Positions 24,321-31,770 of a stretch of DNA of 64,000 nucleotides are shown piece after piece. The translations under genes and the position numbers were made by a program. Location of the stretch: NCBI GenBank assembly GCA_015063795.1, contig SVTL01000006.1, positions 38,366-102,365 on the forward strand, written 5' to 3'. The stretch is from Oscillospiraceae bacterium (GTDB taxonomy: Bacteria; Bacillota; Clostridia; Oscillospirales; CAG-272). The notes beneath the pieces are model-generated. The model was not told the DNA's origin. It worked only from the letters and a program-made list of their open reading frames with translations, and did no database searches. How positions within the stretch are numbered: position 1 is the first letter of the stretch; the number at the start of each line of letters is the position of its first letter.

Positions 24321-25238
24321 TTAAAACAGCGGGATAAGGGCGAACAGCAGGAAGAGCCAGAAGCCGAAGGAGGCGAAAAATCCTCCTGCGGGCAGACAGA
24401 TCTCCTGCCTTTCTTTCCCTGCTTGATGCAGCGCAAGCTTCTCTTTGCCGTACAAAACCAACAGAACAAGACCGCAAACCGCGCCGATCAGAAGATAGGC
24501 ACAGAGAAGAACTCCTGCCGCGGTTTGCTCTTGGGGGGTGTTGACAAGACGAATGAGCAGCATCAGAACACAGGAAAAACCGTTCTGCAGCAGATGCAGG
24601 ACCGTTGAGCCCATCAGCGATCCCGTGCGCAGGGTGATGCTGCCGAAGATCAGCCCGCCGAAAAAGGCGTAGATCATCGAGGCGGGAGTGGCGTGGAGCA
24701 ATCCGAACACCAGCGCCGAGACGATCAGTGCCTTTCGCCGGCCGTAGGGCAGCAGCGTTTTCAGCACCAGGCCGCGGCAAAACGCCTCTTCGAACAAGGC
24801 CGGGAAGCAGACCGCCTCAACGAAAAAGAGCAGGATGCCCGGCAGATCGTGAGGCATGGCGTCTGCGGCAACCGCTCCCGAGCCGTCACCGCCTAAGGCT
24901 GTGATCACAAGCGAGGCGGCGATGCCGACCAGCTGGATGGACGTCAGAGAGGCCAGCGCCGTCAAGATCGGATGCTTCAGCCTTTTTCCGCGGTAACAGA
25001 GCACGTCGCTTGGCCGCATCCTTTTCGCTTTCAGATACAAAAACGGGAGAAAAGCAAACGCCAGCCCATAAAACAGAGGCACGGACAGCTGTGAAAAAAC
25101 GGGCAGCGAGGAGAGTGCCTCGCTGAGGATCAGAAGCAAACGGCGCACAAACAAACCGGCGATCAGCAGCAGCGACAGCAGAGACAGCTCGCCGAAAAAG
25201 GGACGGTGTATCGGAGTTTTTTCACCTGTCTTATTCAA
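24321..25238 (-). CDS. CPBP family intramembrane metalloprotease
   Basis: This 305-residue membrane protein has about eight hydrophobic segments and the CPBP (Abi) signature: E150-E151-xxx-R155 in ALFEEAFCRGLVL, then VFGLLHATPA with the histidine near 182 and a later HLLQN. These form the metal-dependent active site of CAAX-protease-like proteins. In Gram-positive bacteria some members give bacteriocin immunity or process membrane peptides; the role here is unknown. It overlaps the upstream dabb gene by eight bases. Confidence 0.9.
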   Translation of the reverse strand: MNKTGEKTPIHRPFFGELSLLSLLLIAGLFVRRLLLILSEALSSLPVFSQLSVPLFYGLAFAFLPFLYLKAKRMRPSDVLCYRGKRLKHPILTALASLTSIQLVGIAASLVITALGGDGSGAVAADAMPHDLPGILLFFVEAVCFPALFEEAFCRGLVLKTLLPYGRRKALIVSALVFGLLHATPASMIYAFFGGLIFGSITLRTGSLMGSTVLHLLQNGFSCVLMLLIRLVNTPQEQTAAGVLLCAYLLIGAVCGLVLLVLYGKEKLALHQAGKERQEICLPAGGFFASFGFWLFLLFALIPLF

Positions 25239-25533
25239 AATAATCGACCGATCCGCGGGCCTCCTTGACCAGCGCTACGTAGGAAGAGACCTCCTTGTGA
25301 TCGGGATGGACCAGGTAGGTCTGCAGATCCTCAGGAGTCTCAAATTCGGTGATCAGCATCATATCAAAGGAGCGGGGCGAGCGGGTGACGTCCTTGATGA
25401 CCTTCACCGACTTGAGGCAGGGGATGATGGCAGGAAGAGCCTCCAGATGGCTCTTGACCCAGTCCATGTTTTCTTCTTTGGTTTTGCCCTCGGCAAACTC
25501 CTTAAATTTCCACATGACGATATGTTTGAACAT
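25231..25533 (-). CDS. Dabb (stress-responsive A/B barrel) family protein
   Basis: This 100-residue protein begins MFKHIVMWKFKEFAEGKT and has the Dabb pattern of two short strands, a helix and the late segment EDLQTYLVHPDHKEV. The family forms dimeric ferredoxin-like barrels; bacterial members have no agreed function. It is the first gene of the dabb-CPBP-tadA unit, with AAGGAA before its ATG and a promoter just upstream. Confidence 0.92.
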   Translation of the reverse strand: MFKHIVMWKFKEFAEGKTKEENMDWVKSHLEALPAIIPCLKSVKVIKDVTRSPRSFDMMLITEFETPEDLQTYLVHPDHKEVSSYVALVKEARGSVDYFE

Positions 25534-25593
25534 GATCGATTCCTTCCAAACTAATGATAGATTGACAGCGGGCGGATGCCCCTGTACCGTTCC

Positions 25594-25622
25594 ATTGTAT
25601 CACAAAAACAGCAAGGAATCAA
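25594..25622 (-). promoter_or_regulatory. Promoter of dabb-CPBP-tadA
   Basis: On the minus strand TTGATT (25622-25617) and TACAAT (25599-25594) are 17 bases apart. Confidence 0.65.
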
Positions 25623-25637
25623 GGGAGGAAGAGAAAA

Positions 25638-26462
25638 ACGAAACCGATCAAGGAAAAAAAGGAAAAAAACGGACGGCTGACGCTGTTTGTTTACATCACC
25701 CTCCGCCTTTTTATCGTTCTGACAGCGGTCCTGGCGGCATTGGCGGGGCAGTATTACGTTGTCTTTCAGTGCCTGCTGGCGCTCCTGCTCTTTTTTCTGC
25801 CCTCCATTCTGGAACGGCGCTTCCGCATCGAGCTGCCCAACGTGCTGGAGAACTTGGTGCTTCTCTTTATCTTCTCCAGCCTGCTCCTCGGCGAGATCTA
25901 CGGCTATTACAGCCGCGTCCCCTATTGGGACAAGCTTCTGCACACCTCCTCCGGCTTTTTGACCGCCGCCATCGGCTTTTCGCTCATCGAGCTTCTCAAC
26001 GAGCACGAAACGATCGCGCTGAAGCTCAGTCCGCTGTTTGTTGCCGTCTTCGCCTTTTGTTTTTCGATGACCGTAGGCGTTCTGTGGGAGTTTTTCGAAT
26101 ACGGCTGCGACCTGCTGCTCGGCGCGGATATGCAGAAGGATCGGCTGGTGAAGGCCTTTACCTCAACGCTGTTGGGCGGCGAGAGGGTTGTGGTGGACAG
26201 CGTGTCGGTCAACGGCATCGCGTGGGAGGGGTATATCGACATCGGCCTGATCGACACCATGGAGGATTTGATCGTGAACGCTTTGGGGGCGTTGGTCTTT
26301 TCCTTCTTCGGCTTCCTGCTCATCGGCAGACGGGGCAGAGGCCGCCTTGCCTTTTTGAAGCATTTTCTCCCCTACCGCAAAAGGAATACGGACGCCGAAA
26401 CAGAGAAAAGCGAAGGAAATCGCCAAAAAAACGAAAAAAAGAAATTCGACAACCGAAACTGA
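25638..26462 (+). CDS. Membrane protein of unknown function; probable ACG start
   Basis: The reading frame is open from well upstream, but no ATG or GTG precedes its first membrane segment. A strong GGGAGG at 25623-25628 lies nine bases before ACG at 25638, giving KPIKEKKEKNGRLTLF and then a hydrophobic helix. Starting at TTG 25740, as a standard caller would, removes this helix and has no ribosome binding site. From ACG the protein is 274 residues with about six hydrophobic segments, including YWDKLLHTSSGF and GVLWEFFEYGCDLLLG, and a long charged tail. The D-H and E-E motifs resemble small membrane enzymes, but I recognise no family with confidence. Confidence 0.65.
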   Translation, partial: TKPIKEKKEKNGRLTLFVYITLRLFIVLTAVLAALAGQYYVVFQCLLALLLFFLPSILERRFRIELPNVLENLVLLFIFSSLLLGEIYGYYSRVPYWDKLLHTSSGFLTAAIGFSLIELLNEHETIALKLSPLFVAVFAFCFSMTVGVLWEFFEYGCDLLLGADMQKDRLVKAFTSTLLGGERVVVDSVSVNGIAWEGYIDIGLIDTMEDLIVNALGALVFSFFGFLLIGRRGRGRLAFLKHFLPYRKRNTDAETEKSEGNRQKNEKKKFDNRN

Positions 26463-26483
26463 CCTTTTTTTCAAAAGAAAAAT

Positions 26484-26518
26484 GGTATCCTTAACGTGAC
26501 AAGGATACCGTTTTTTTT
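26484..26518 (+). terminator. Strong terminator immediately upstream of spoIIAA
   Basis: GGTATCCTT (26484-26492) pairs with AAGGATACC (26501-26509) and is followed by eight T after one G. It ends only 13 bases before the spoIIAA start codon. Confidence 0.85.
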
Positions 26519-26531
26519 ATCGGAGGTTTTG

Positions 26532-26900
26532 ATGGAACACGTGATAAGCGAATACAGCAAGGATACGCTGACGCTGAGAGTGCGCGGCGAGATCGATCAT
26601 CATTCGGCCAAGGAAGTCCGCGAGCAGGCCGACCGCGCCATCTGTCTGTATCGGGCCAAGGAGGTCTGCCTCGACCTGTCTAAAGTGGAATTTATGGACA
26701 GCTCGGGGCTCGGGCTGATTTTGGGACGTCATGCCAAGGCCGCGGAGCTGGGCGGACGGCTGACCGTTCTCAATCCTTCCGCCCGTGTGGAGCGTATTCT
26801 CACGCTGGCAGGAACCGAAAGACTGATCCCCATCCGTCGGGAAAAAGGCGGAGAGAAGCCGAAAGCGGCCAAACACATTTCGCAGAAAGGAAGGCTTTGA
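26532..26900 (+). CDS. spoIIAA: Anti-sigma F factor antagonist SpoIIAA
   Basis: From ATG 26532, preceded by GGAGG, the protein is 122 residues of STAS fold. It contains DLSKVEFMDSSGLGLILGR with the phosphorylatable serines at 57-58. Dephosphorylated SpoIIAA binds SpoIIAB and frees sigma F in the forespore. It has a longer basic C-terminal tail (GGEKPKAAKHISQKGRL) than usual. It is the first gene of the three-gene spoIIA operon. Confidence 0.95.
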   Translation: MEHVISEYSKDTLTLRVRGEIDHHSAKEVREQADRAICLYRAKEVCLDLSKVEFMDSSGLGLILGRHAKAAELGGRLTVLNPSARVERILTLAGTERLIPIRREKGGEKPKAAKHISQKGRL

Positions 26901-26929
26901 TGTTTTTGTAAAAAAGCCGAAAGAATGGT

Positions 26930-27379
26930 ATGAAAAAGAGAAAAACACCCGAAAACGAATTTTCCTGTGAGTTTATGTCCCGATCGGTGAATGAGTCGTT
27001 CGCGCGCAGTCTGATCTCGGCGTTCGTGGCGCCGCTGGATCCCGATCTGGAGGAGCTGACCGACATCCGCACCGCGGTCTCGGAGGCGGTGACCAACTGC
27101 ATCGTCCACGCCTATCGGGAGCGGAGCGGCCTTGTGTACATAAGCGCGAAGCTGTACAGCGATCGGACGGTGGTCATCCGCGTGAGGGACAAGGGATGCG
27201 GCATCCCCGATGTGAAGACCGCTATGAAGCCCTTATACACCACCGATAAAGGCGGCGAGCGGGGCGGCATGGGCTTTACCATCATGCAGAGCTTCACCGA
27301 TCGGCTTCGCGTTACCTCAAAAGAAGGGAAGGGAACAAGCGTCACGATGAGCAAAAAGCTGAAGGATCCGCATGATTGA
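26930..27379 (+). CDS. spoIIAB: Anti-sigma F factor / kinase SpoIIAB
   Basis: This 149-residue GHKL-fold protein kinase has the N box EAVTNCIVHAY, the G1 box DKGCGIPD and the G2 region ERGGMGFTIMQSF. It binds and inactivates sigma F and phosphorylates SpoIIAA. The ATG at 26930 has only a weak ribosome binding site (AAAGAATG). It overlaps sigF by eight bases, as in other Firmicutes. Confidence 0.95.
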   Translation: MKKRKTPENEFSCEFMSRSVNESFARSLISAFVAPLDPDLEELTDIRTAVSEAVTNCIVHAYRERSGLVYISAKLYSDRTVVIRVRDKGCGIPDVKTAMKPLYTTDKGGERGGMGFTIMQSFTDRLRVTSKEGKGTSVTMSKKLKDPHD

Positions 27380-28115
27380 CAAAGGCGCGGCGTCCGTTTG
27401 CCGCATGGAGCAGAATGCGGAGCTGCTGAGAGCCGCCAAGGACGGTGACGAGAGCGCGAAGGAGCAGCTGGTTCAGCAGAACATGGGGCTTGTGCGCTCG
27501 GTGGCCTTTCGCTTCCGTGACCGCGGGACCGAGCTGGAGGACCTGATCCAGATCGGCTCCATCGGGATGATCAAGGCCATCAACAGCTTCGATTTTTCCT
27601 ATCAGACCGCCTTTTCCACCTATGCCGTGCCGCTGATCATCGGTGAGATCCGAAAACATCTGCGGGATGACGGGATGATCAAGGTGGGGCGGCGTTTGAA
27701 GAAGCAGGGGGCGGAGATTCTTCGCGCACGAGAGCAGTTTGAGCAGCGTGAGGGACGTGAGCCGCGCCTTCGTGAGCTGGCGGCCGAAACCGGACTCAGT
27801 GAGGAGGAGGTGATCGGCAGTCTGGATGCGGTCAGCCCCATCCGTTCGCTGAATGAGCGGGTGTCGGACGACGAAAACGGTCTGACGCTGGAGCAGCTGA
27901 TCGGGGACCGTGAAAAGCCGTTGGACAAGCTGACCGATTCCATCGCGCTCTCGCAGATCATCCGTACTCTGCCCGATTTTCAGCAGAAGATCTTGTATCT
28001 GCGTTACGAAAAGGAGATGTCTCAGCAGAAGACCGGCGAGATCCTCGGTCTGTCGCAGGTGAAAATTTCGAGAGAGGAGAAAAAGATCCTTGCTTTTTTG
28101 AAAAAAGCGTTGTAG
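27372..28115 (+). CDS. sigF: Forespore-specific sigma factor F
   Basis: This 247-residue sigma-70 family protein has region 2 (LVQQNMGLVRSVAFRFRD, EDLIQIGSIGMIKAINSF, FSTYAVPLIIGEIRKHLRDDG), region 3 and region 4 (SQQKTGEILGLSQVKISREEKKIL). Its place after spoIIAA and spoIIAB identifies it as sigma F rather than B or G. It indicates that the organism has the early sporulation programme. Confidence 0.95.
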   Translation: MIDKGAASVCRMEQNAELLRAAKDGDESAKEQLVQQNMGLVRSVAFRFRDRGTELEDLIQIGSIGMIKAINSFDFSYQTAFSTYAVPLIIGEIRKHLRDDGMIKVGRRLKKQGAEILRAREQFEQREGREPRLRELAAETGLSEEEVIGSLDAVSPIRSLNERVSDDENGLTLEQLIGDREKPLDKLTDSIALSQIIRTLPDFQQKILYLRYEKEMSQQKTGEILGLSQVKISREEKKILAFLKKAL

Positions 28116-28147
28116 CAAAATCATTGCGAAACAAAAAAGAGAAGAAG

Positions 28148-28197
28148 CGTTTTCCGTCCTGCGTTTGTGGGTTCTGCAGAGCGGAGGGCGTTTTTTC
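28148..28197 (+). terminator. Terminator of the spoIIA operon
   Basis: CGTTTTCCGTCCTGC pairs with GCAGAGCGGAGGGCG, using several G-T pairs and one mismatch, and is followed by six T. Confidence 0.7.
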
Positions 28198-28206
28198 TTT
28201 AACCAA

Positions 28207-28236
28207 AAAGACCGCACCAACCCGGTACGGTCTTTT
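28207..28236 (-). terminator. Terminator of surface protein A
   Basis: AAAGACCG pairs with CGGTCTTT around a CACCAACCCGGTA loop; the minus strand continues with TTTTT. Confidence 0.75.
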
Positions 28237-28261
28237 CGATTGTCTTGAAAGAAGTCAGCGC

Positions 28262-29653
28262 TTATGCCTTCTTCTTCAGAAGGATGGCAGCGACCACAAC
28301 GATGACAACGATCGCAGCGGCGGCGATGCCGATGATCAGGCCGGTGTTGCTGCTTTCGGCGGGCTTGGGCTCGGCGTCAGCGGCAGGAGCGGTGGTCTCA
28401 GCATCGGCAGCGGGAGCGGTGGTCTCGGGAGCGGCTGTGGTTTCGGGAGCAGCCGTGGTGGTCTCGGGAGCGGCGGTGGTCTCAGGAGCCGCGGTGGTGG
28501 CAGGGGTAAAGCCTGCGGGCGTCAGGATCTCGTCGAGGTAGGAAATGAGAGCGTGGATGGGCTGAGCGGCCTCAACGGTCAGAGAACTCATGTCGAGCAT
28601 GGTGTACTTGGGAGGATCGAAGGACATGCCGACACCGTAGTCGTTGATGGAGTCAACGTTGGTGAAATCACCGCCGGTGATGGTCAGCTTGGCTGTTGCT
28701 TCGGGGTTGTTTTCGAAGCCGCCGCTGCCGCCGGCATTGATGGTGCCGTAGATGGTACCGCCGGAGATGAGCGTCTCACAGTTGCCGTTGATGCTGCCGC
28801 CGGTGTTATACGTACCGCCGTTGATACCGGTCAGGGTAACAGCGGTGCCGCCGAATTCCAGATAGGTGTTACCGGTCAGCTTACCGTAGGAGGTGGAGGT
28901 GAAGGCGGTAGGACCGCCGGATACGTTGGCCCAGATACCGGACTTGACAACCAGATTGGTGTCGCCGGTCTGGTTGGCGTAGCGGGCACCACCGGAGAGC
29001 AGGAAGAAGTTCTTGCTGTTTTCGGGCAGGGGCTCAATGGCTTTGCCGTCCAGGAAGGACTCAGAGACAATGCCCTCACCGAAAACGGTTTTGTGGTTGT
29101 TGCAAGCGAAGACGGTGTTGGTAACGGTCAGGGAACGGTCGGGGGTGTTGTTGATGCGGAGGGTGATGTTTTCCCACTCGGAGTCGACGCGCATATCCAC
29201 GCAGACTGCGTGTGCGGCGGTTCTTTCGAAGATGATCGCGGCATTGTTGGTGCTGCGGTAGTCAACGCCGTTGTAAACCGAGGTGAACTTGATGGTGATG
29301 CCGGCTGCGATGTTATCGGGAGAGAAACGGAAGTCGGACACGTTCTTGGCGTCGCTTTCTTTCTGCCAGCCCCACTTGACGGAAACGGGACCGGAGACGA
29401 CGATCGTGCCGCCTACGCCGTTTTCGACCAGCTTGGCAATGGCAAGGTTCAGAGCGTTGGATTTGTAAGCTTCGGTAGACCAGATCTCATGCTCGGCGGC
29501 GCTTCCCATAGGAGCGTCAGCAGAGGAGCCGTCGCCGTTGCCGCCGTCAGCAACGAAGATGACAGCATCGGCTGCAGTCATAGGAATAGCGCAGAATGCG
29601 GCCACAAGAAGGATTGCAAGGAAGGGAACAAAAAGAGCTGCAAACTTTTTCAT
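28262..29653 (-). CDS. Surface protein A of the TAAPAT-stalk paralogue array
   Basis: This 463-residue protein has a signal peptide (MKKFAALFVPFLAILLVAAF, cleavage near MTAA), the common start VIFVADGGNGDGSSADAP, and a beta-helix-like ectodomain rich in short INGG/ISGGT turns (GINGGTYNTGG, ISGGTIYG). A Thr/Ala/Pro/Glu stalk of TAAPET-type repeats follows near 390-430, then a membrane helix GLIIGIAAAAIVVIVVVAAILL and the basic end KKKA. There is no LPXTG. I recognise no catalytic domain; it is probably a cell-surface adhesin or carbohydrate-binding protein. The ectodomain is closest to protein B, but the anchor matches protein E. Confidence 0.8.
   Translation of the reverse strand: MKKFAALFVPFLAILLVAAFCAIPMTAADAVIFVADGGNGDGSSADAPMGSAAEHEIWSTEAYKSNALNLAIAKLVENGVGGTIVVSGPVSVKWGWQKESDAKNVSDFRFSPDNIAAGITIKFTSVYNGVDYRSTNNAAIIFERTAAHAVCVDMRVDSEWENITLRINNTPDRSLTVTNTVFACNNHKTVFGEGIVSESFLDGKAIEPLPENSKNFFLLSGGARYANQTGDTNLVVKSGIWANVSGGPTAFTSTSYGKLTGNTYLEFGGTAVTLTGINGGTYNTGGSINGNCETLISGGTIYGTINAGGSGGFENNPEATAKLTITGGDFTNVDSINDYGVGMSFDPPKYTMLDMSSLTVEAAQPIHALISYLDEILTPAGFTPATTAAPETTAAPETTTAAPETTAAPETTAPAADAETTAPAADAEPKPAESSNTGLIIGIAAAAIVVIVVVAAILLKKKA
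28387..28500 (-). repeat. Minisatellite encoding the stalk of surface protein A
   Basis: About six units of roughly 18 bases encode (P)ETTAA and related Thr/Ala/Pro/Glu hexapeptides, with the ATTAAPETT frame. Confidence 0.8.
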
Positions 29654-29723
29654 GGGAGTGTGTATTCCTTTCTGAATAAAAATTTTGATCGATGCAAGCG
29701 AAACAATACTTGCTTCTATACAA

Positions 29724-29753
29724 ATTATAACATGGTCTTTTCCTTGTTGTCAA
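29724..29753 (-). promoter_or_regulatory. Promoter of surface protein A
   Basis: On the minus strand TTGACA (29753-29748) and TATAAT (29729-29724) are 18 bases apart. Confidence 0.85.
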
Positions 29754-29919
29754 GAAAAAACATTCATTTTTTGCCTAATGGAACAGACAAATTTTTACCA
29801 TATTTTTGTATAATATAACAAAATTTGCGTGAAAACAAACGGTTCATTGCCGAATCATCGAATCCAACCGCCGTCGGCGTGCTTTTGGCGGCAAAACGAT
29901 ATGCGATAAACACAAAAAA

Positions 29920-29941
29920 GAAGACCGCTTCAGCGGTCTTC
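29920..29941 (-). terminator. Terminator of surface protein B
   Basis: GAAGACCGCT pairs with AGCGGTCTTC; the minus strand continues with TTTTTT. Nearly the same hairpin ends genes C and D. Confidence 0.9.
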
Positions 29942-29955
29942 TCTATGGGAGACGA

Positions 29956-31407
29956 TTAACCTTTGATCTTCTTGGAAACAACGACGGAAGCAACGGCCAG
30001 GGAAGCCAGAGCCATGATCGCAAGAACGGTGATGGCGGTGACGGAGGTGGCAGGAGCGGTGGTGCCGGCAGCCGTGGTGGCGGGAGCGGCGGTCGTTGCA
30101 GGAGCAGCGGTCGTTGCAGGAGCAGCGGTCGTTGCGGGAGCAGCAGTCGTTGCAGGAGCAGCCGTGGTTGCAGGAGCAGCGGTGGTTGCAGGAGCAGCGG
30201 TGGTAGCGGGAGCTGCCGTGGTAGCAGCAGCTGCGCCGGAAGCGGGGATGATCTCGTCAACGTAGGTGACAAGATCGGTCAGAGCCTTACCCTGTGCCTC
30301 GGAGAGAGCGCTCAGGTCGAGCAGAGTGAACTTGGGAGGATTGTGGGCGATGCCCACGCCGTAGTCGTTGATCGCGTCAACGTTGTCGAAGTTACCGCCG
30401 GTGATGGTCATTTTTGCAGTGGAATCCTCATCGAGGAAGCCGCCGTTGCCGCCGATGTTGATGGAGCCGTAGACGGTACCGCCGGTGATGTAAGCATCAA
30501 CGTCGCCGGAGAGGCCGCAGCCGCTGCGGACAGTACCGCCGTTGACGCCGCCGAGAGCAACAGCGTTGCCGCCGAAGACGAGCTTGGCGTTGCCTTCCAG
30601 GTGACCGTACGTGGTGGAGGCATCTGCGTTACCGACCGTGGCACCGCCGACACCGTTCCAGATACCGCCGAGGACGGTGATATCCGCATTGGCAGGGAGA
30701 GGAGAGGTGTAGCGTGCACCGCCGCCGATCTGGGGGAAGTACAGCTTGTTGTCGGGAGTGGCTTCTATCGCCTGACCGTCAACGAAAACTTCGGTGGTGA
30801 AGCCTTCGCCGATGACCGTCTTCATGCCGAAGCCGGCGAACATGTTGTTACCGGTGGTCTGGTTACGGTCAACGGTGTTGGTCAAACGGTAAACGATGTT
30901 GTCCCAGGAGGTGTTGACACGGGTTTCCACGCAGAGAGCCTGGTTAGCGGTTCTTTCCAGGATAAAAGCGGCCTGGTTGGTTGCGCGGTAGTCAACGCCG
31001 TTGTAAACGGAGGTGATGGTAACGTTAACGTCAGCGAAGACGTTCTTGGAAGTCGCCTCGGTGAACTCGGGCTGAATGCGGAAGTCGGCTGCGGTCTTAG
31101 CATCGGCTTCCTTCTGTCTGGACCACTTAACCGTCATCGGGCCGCAGACAACGATTGTGCCGGTCTTGCTTTCGCTGGCAGCGATGAGGGCAACTGCGCG
31201 GTTGATGGCGCATTCCTGATAAGCCTCAACACTCCAGACGTCATAAGTAGCGCCGTGGCCGAGGGCCTTGTCGGCAGAGGAACCGTCGCCGGTACCGCCG
31301 TCGGCAATGTAGACGACCATGTCAGCGGCCTGCATCGGGATCGCGCAGAGCGCAGCCACGATCAGAACGGCGAAAAAGGGAACGAGAAATTTTGCAAACT
31401 TTTTCAT
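29956..31407 (-). CDS. Surface protein B of the TAAPAT-stalk paralogue array
   Basis: From ATG 31407 the protein is 483 residues. It has the signal peptide MKKFAKFLVPFFAVLIVAA, an ectodomain similar to protein A (VYNGVDYRATNQAAFILERTA, KTVIGEGFTTEVFVDGQAIE), INGG/ITGGT turn repeats, a stalk of about nine APATTA hexapeptides and the second anchor type (VTAITVLAIMALASLAVASV, ending SKKIKG). No enzymatic motif is visible. It has its own promoter and terminator. Its anchor and 3' DNA match C and D rather than its closest ectodomain relative A. Confidence 0.8.
   Translation of the reverse strand: MKKFAKFLVPFFAVLIVAALCAIPMQAADMVVYIADGGTGDGSSADKALGHGATYDVWSVEAYQECAINRAVALIAASESKTGTIVVCGPMTVKWSRQKEADAKTAADFRIQPEFTEATSKNVFADVNVTITSVYNGVDYRATNQAAFILERTANQALCVETRVNTSWDNIVYRLTNTVDRNQTTGNNMFAGFGMKTVIGEGFTTEVFVDGQAIEATPDNKLYFPQIGGGARYTSPLPANADITVLGGIWNGVGGATVGNADASTTYGHLEGNAKLVFGGNAVALGGVNGGTVRSGCGLSGDVDAYITGGTVYGSINIGGNGGFLDEDSTAKMTITGGNFDNVDAINDYGVGIAHNPPKFTLLDLSALSEAQGKALTDLVTYVDEIIPASGAAAATTAAPATTAAPATTAAPATTAAPATTAAPATTAAPATTAAPATTAAPATTAAGTTAPATSVTAITVLAIMALASLAVASVVVSKKIKG
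29963..30073 (-). repeat. Near-identical 3'-end repeat, copy in gene B
   Basis: About 110 bases encoding the VSKKIKG-type anchor are almost identical to 31778-31888 in gene C and 33405-33515 in gene D. In C and D the identity extends through the stop codon and the terminator hairpin. Confidence 0.85.
30062..30235 (-). repeat. 18-bp minisatellite in the stalk of gene B
   Basis: About nine units of the pattern GCAGGAGCAGCGGTCGTT (plus-strand view) encode APATTA. Wobble changes such as GTCGTT versus GTGGTT distinguish subsets of units. Confidence 0.9.
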
Positions 31408-31459
31408 GATTGGATTCCTTTCTGAAATTTGATTTTTAGCAGATTCTTCTACTGACACA

Positions 31460-31489
31460 AGTATATCACAAGCCGTTCATTTTTGTCAA
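31460..31489 (-). promoter_or_regulatory. Promoter of surface protein B
   Basis: On the minus strand TTGACA (31489-31484) and TATACT (31465-31460) are 18 bases apart. Confidence 0.85.
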
Positions 31490-31734
31490 TCATTTTTTTC
31501 AAAAATCAGAAAATTGTTGTAGAAATTCTTGACTTTTTTTTGGATAAAATGCTGAATCTTCCTTTTACTGCAGAAATATTTTGTCAAATCATCCGAAAGT
31601 GGTGAAAATCTCTCGCGATCGTTGCTTTGAACGGAAATGAGTGGGAGCGAAGGGGAGAGAATGCGCTGTTCAAGGGGTGGTCCGTCTGTTTTTTCGGGCG
31701 CGAAGACCGCACGATCCTCGCTCCGGCAAAAAAA

Positions 31735-31756
31735 GAAGACCGCCGAAGCGGTCTTC
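31735..31756 (-). terminator. Terminator of surface protein C
   Basis: GAAGACCGC (31735-31743) pairs with GCGGTCTTC (31748-31756) around CGAA; seven T follow on the minus strand. Confidence 0.92.
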
Positions 31757-31770
31757 TCTGTGTGAGGGGA

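Larger units (their letters stand above)
29654..29955. other. Intergenic stretch between surface genes A and B
   Basis: It holds the promoter of gene A, AT-rich sequence at 29755-29830, small hairpins near 29870-29895 and the terminator of gene B. No gene is seen. Confidence 0.7.
31408..31770. other. Intergenic stretch between surface genes B and C
   Basis: It holds the promoter of gene B (31460-31489), AT-rich sequence to about 31600, a GC-richer segment with no ORF that has a ribosome binding site, and the terminator of gene C. I see no gene. Confidence 0.65.

Noticed and set aside
25349..26494. 381-residue plus-strand frame overlapping dabb and the membrane protein gene
   Set aside because: It begins antisense within dabb and continues as an Arg-rich frameshift of the real membrane-protein frame.
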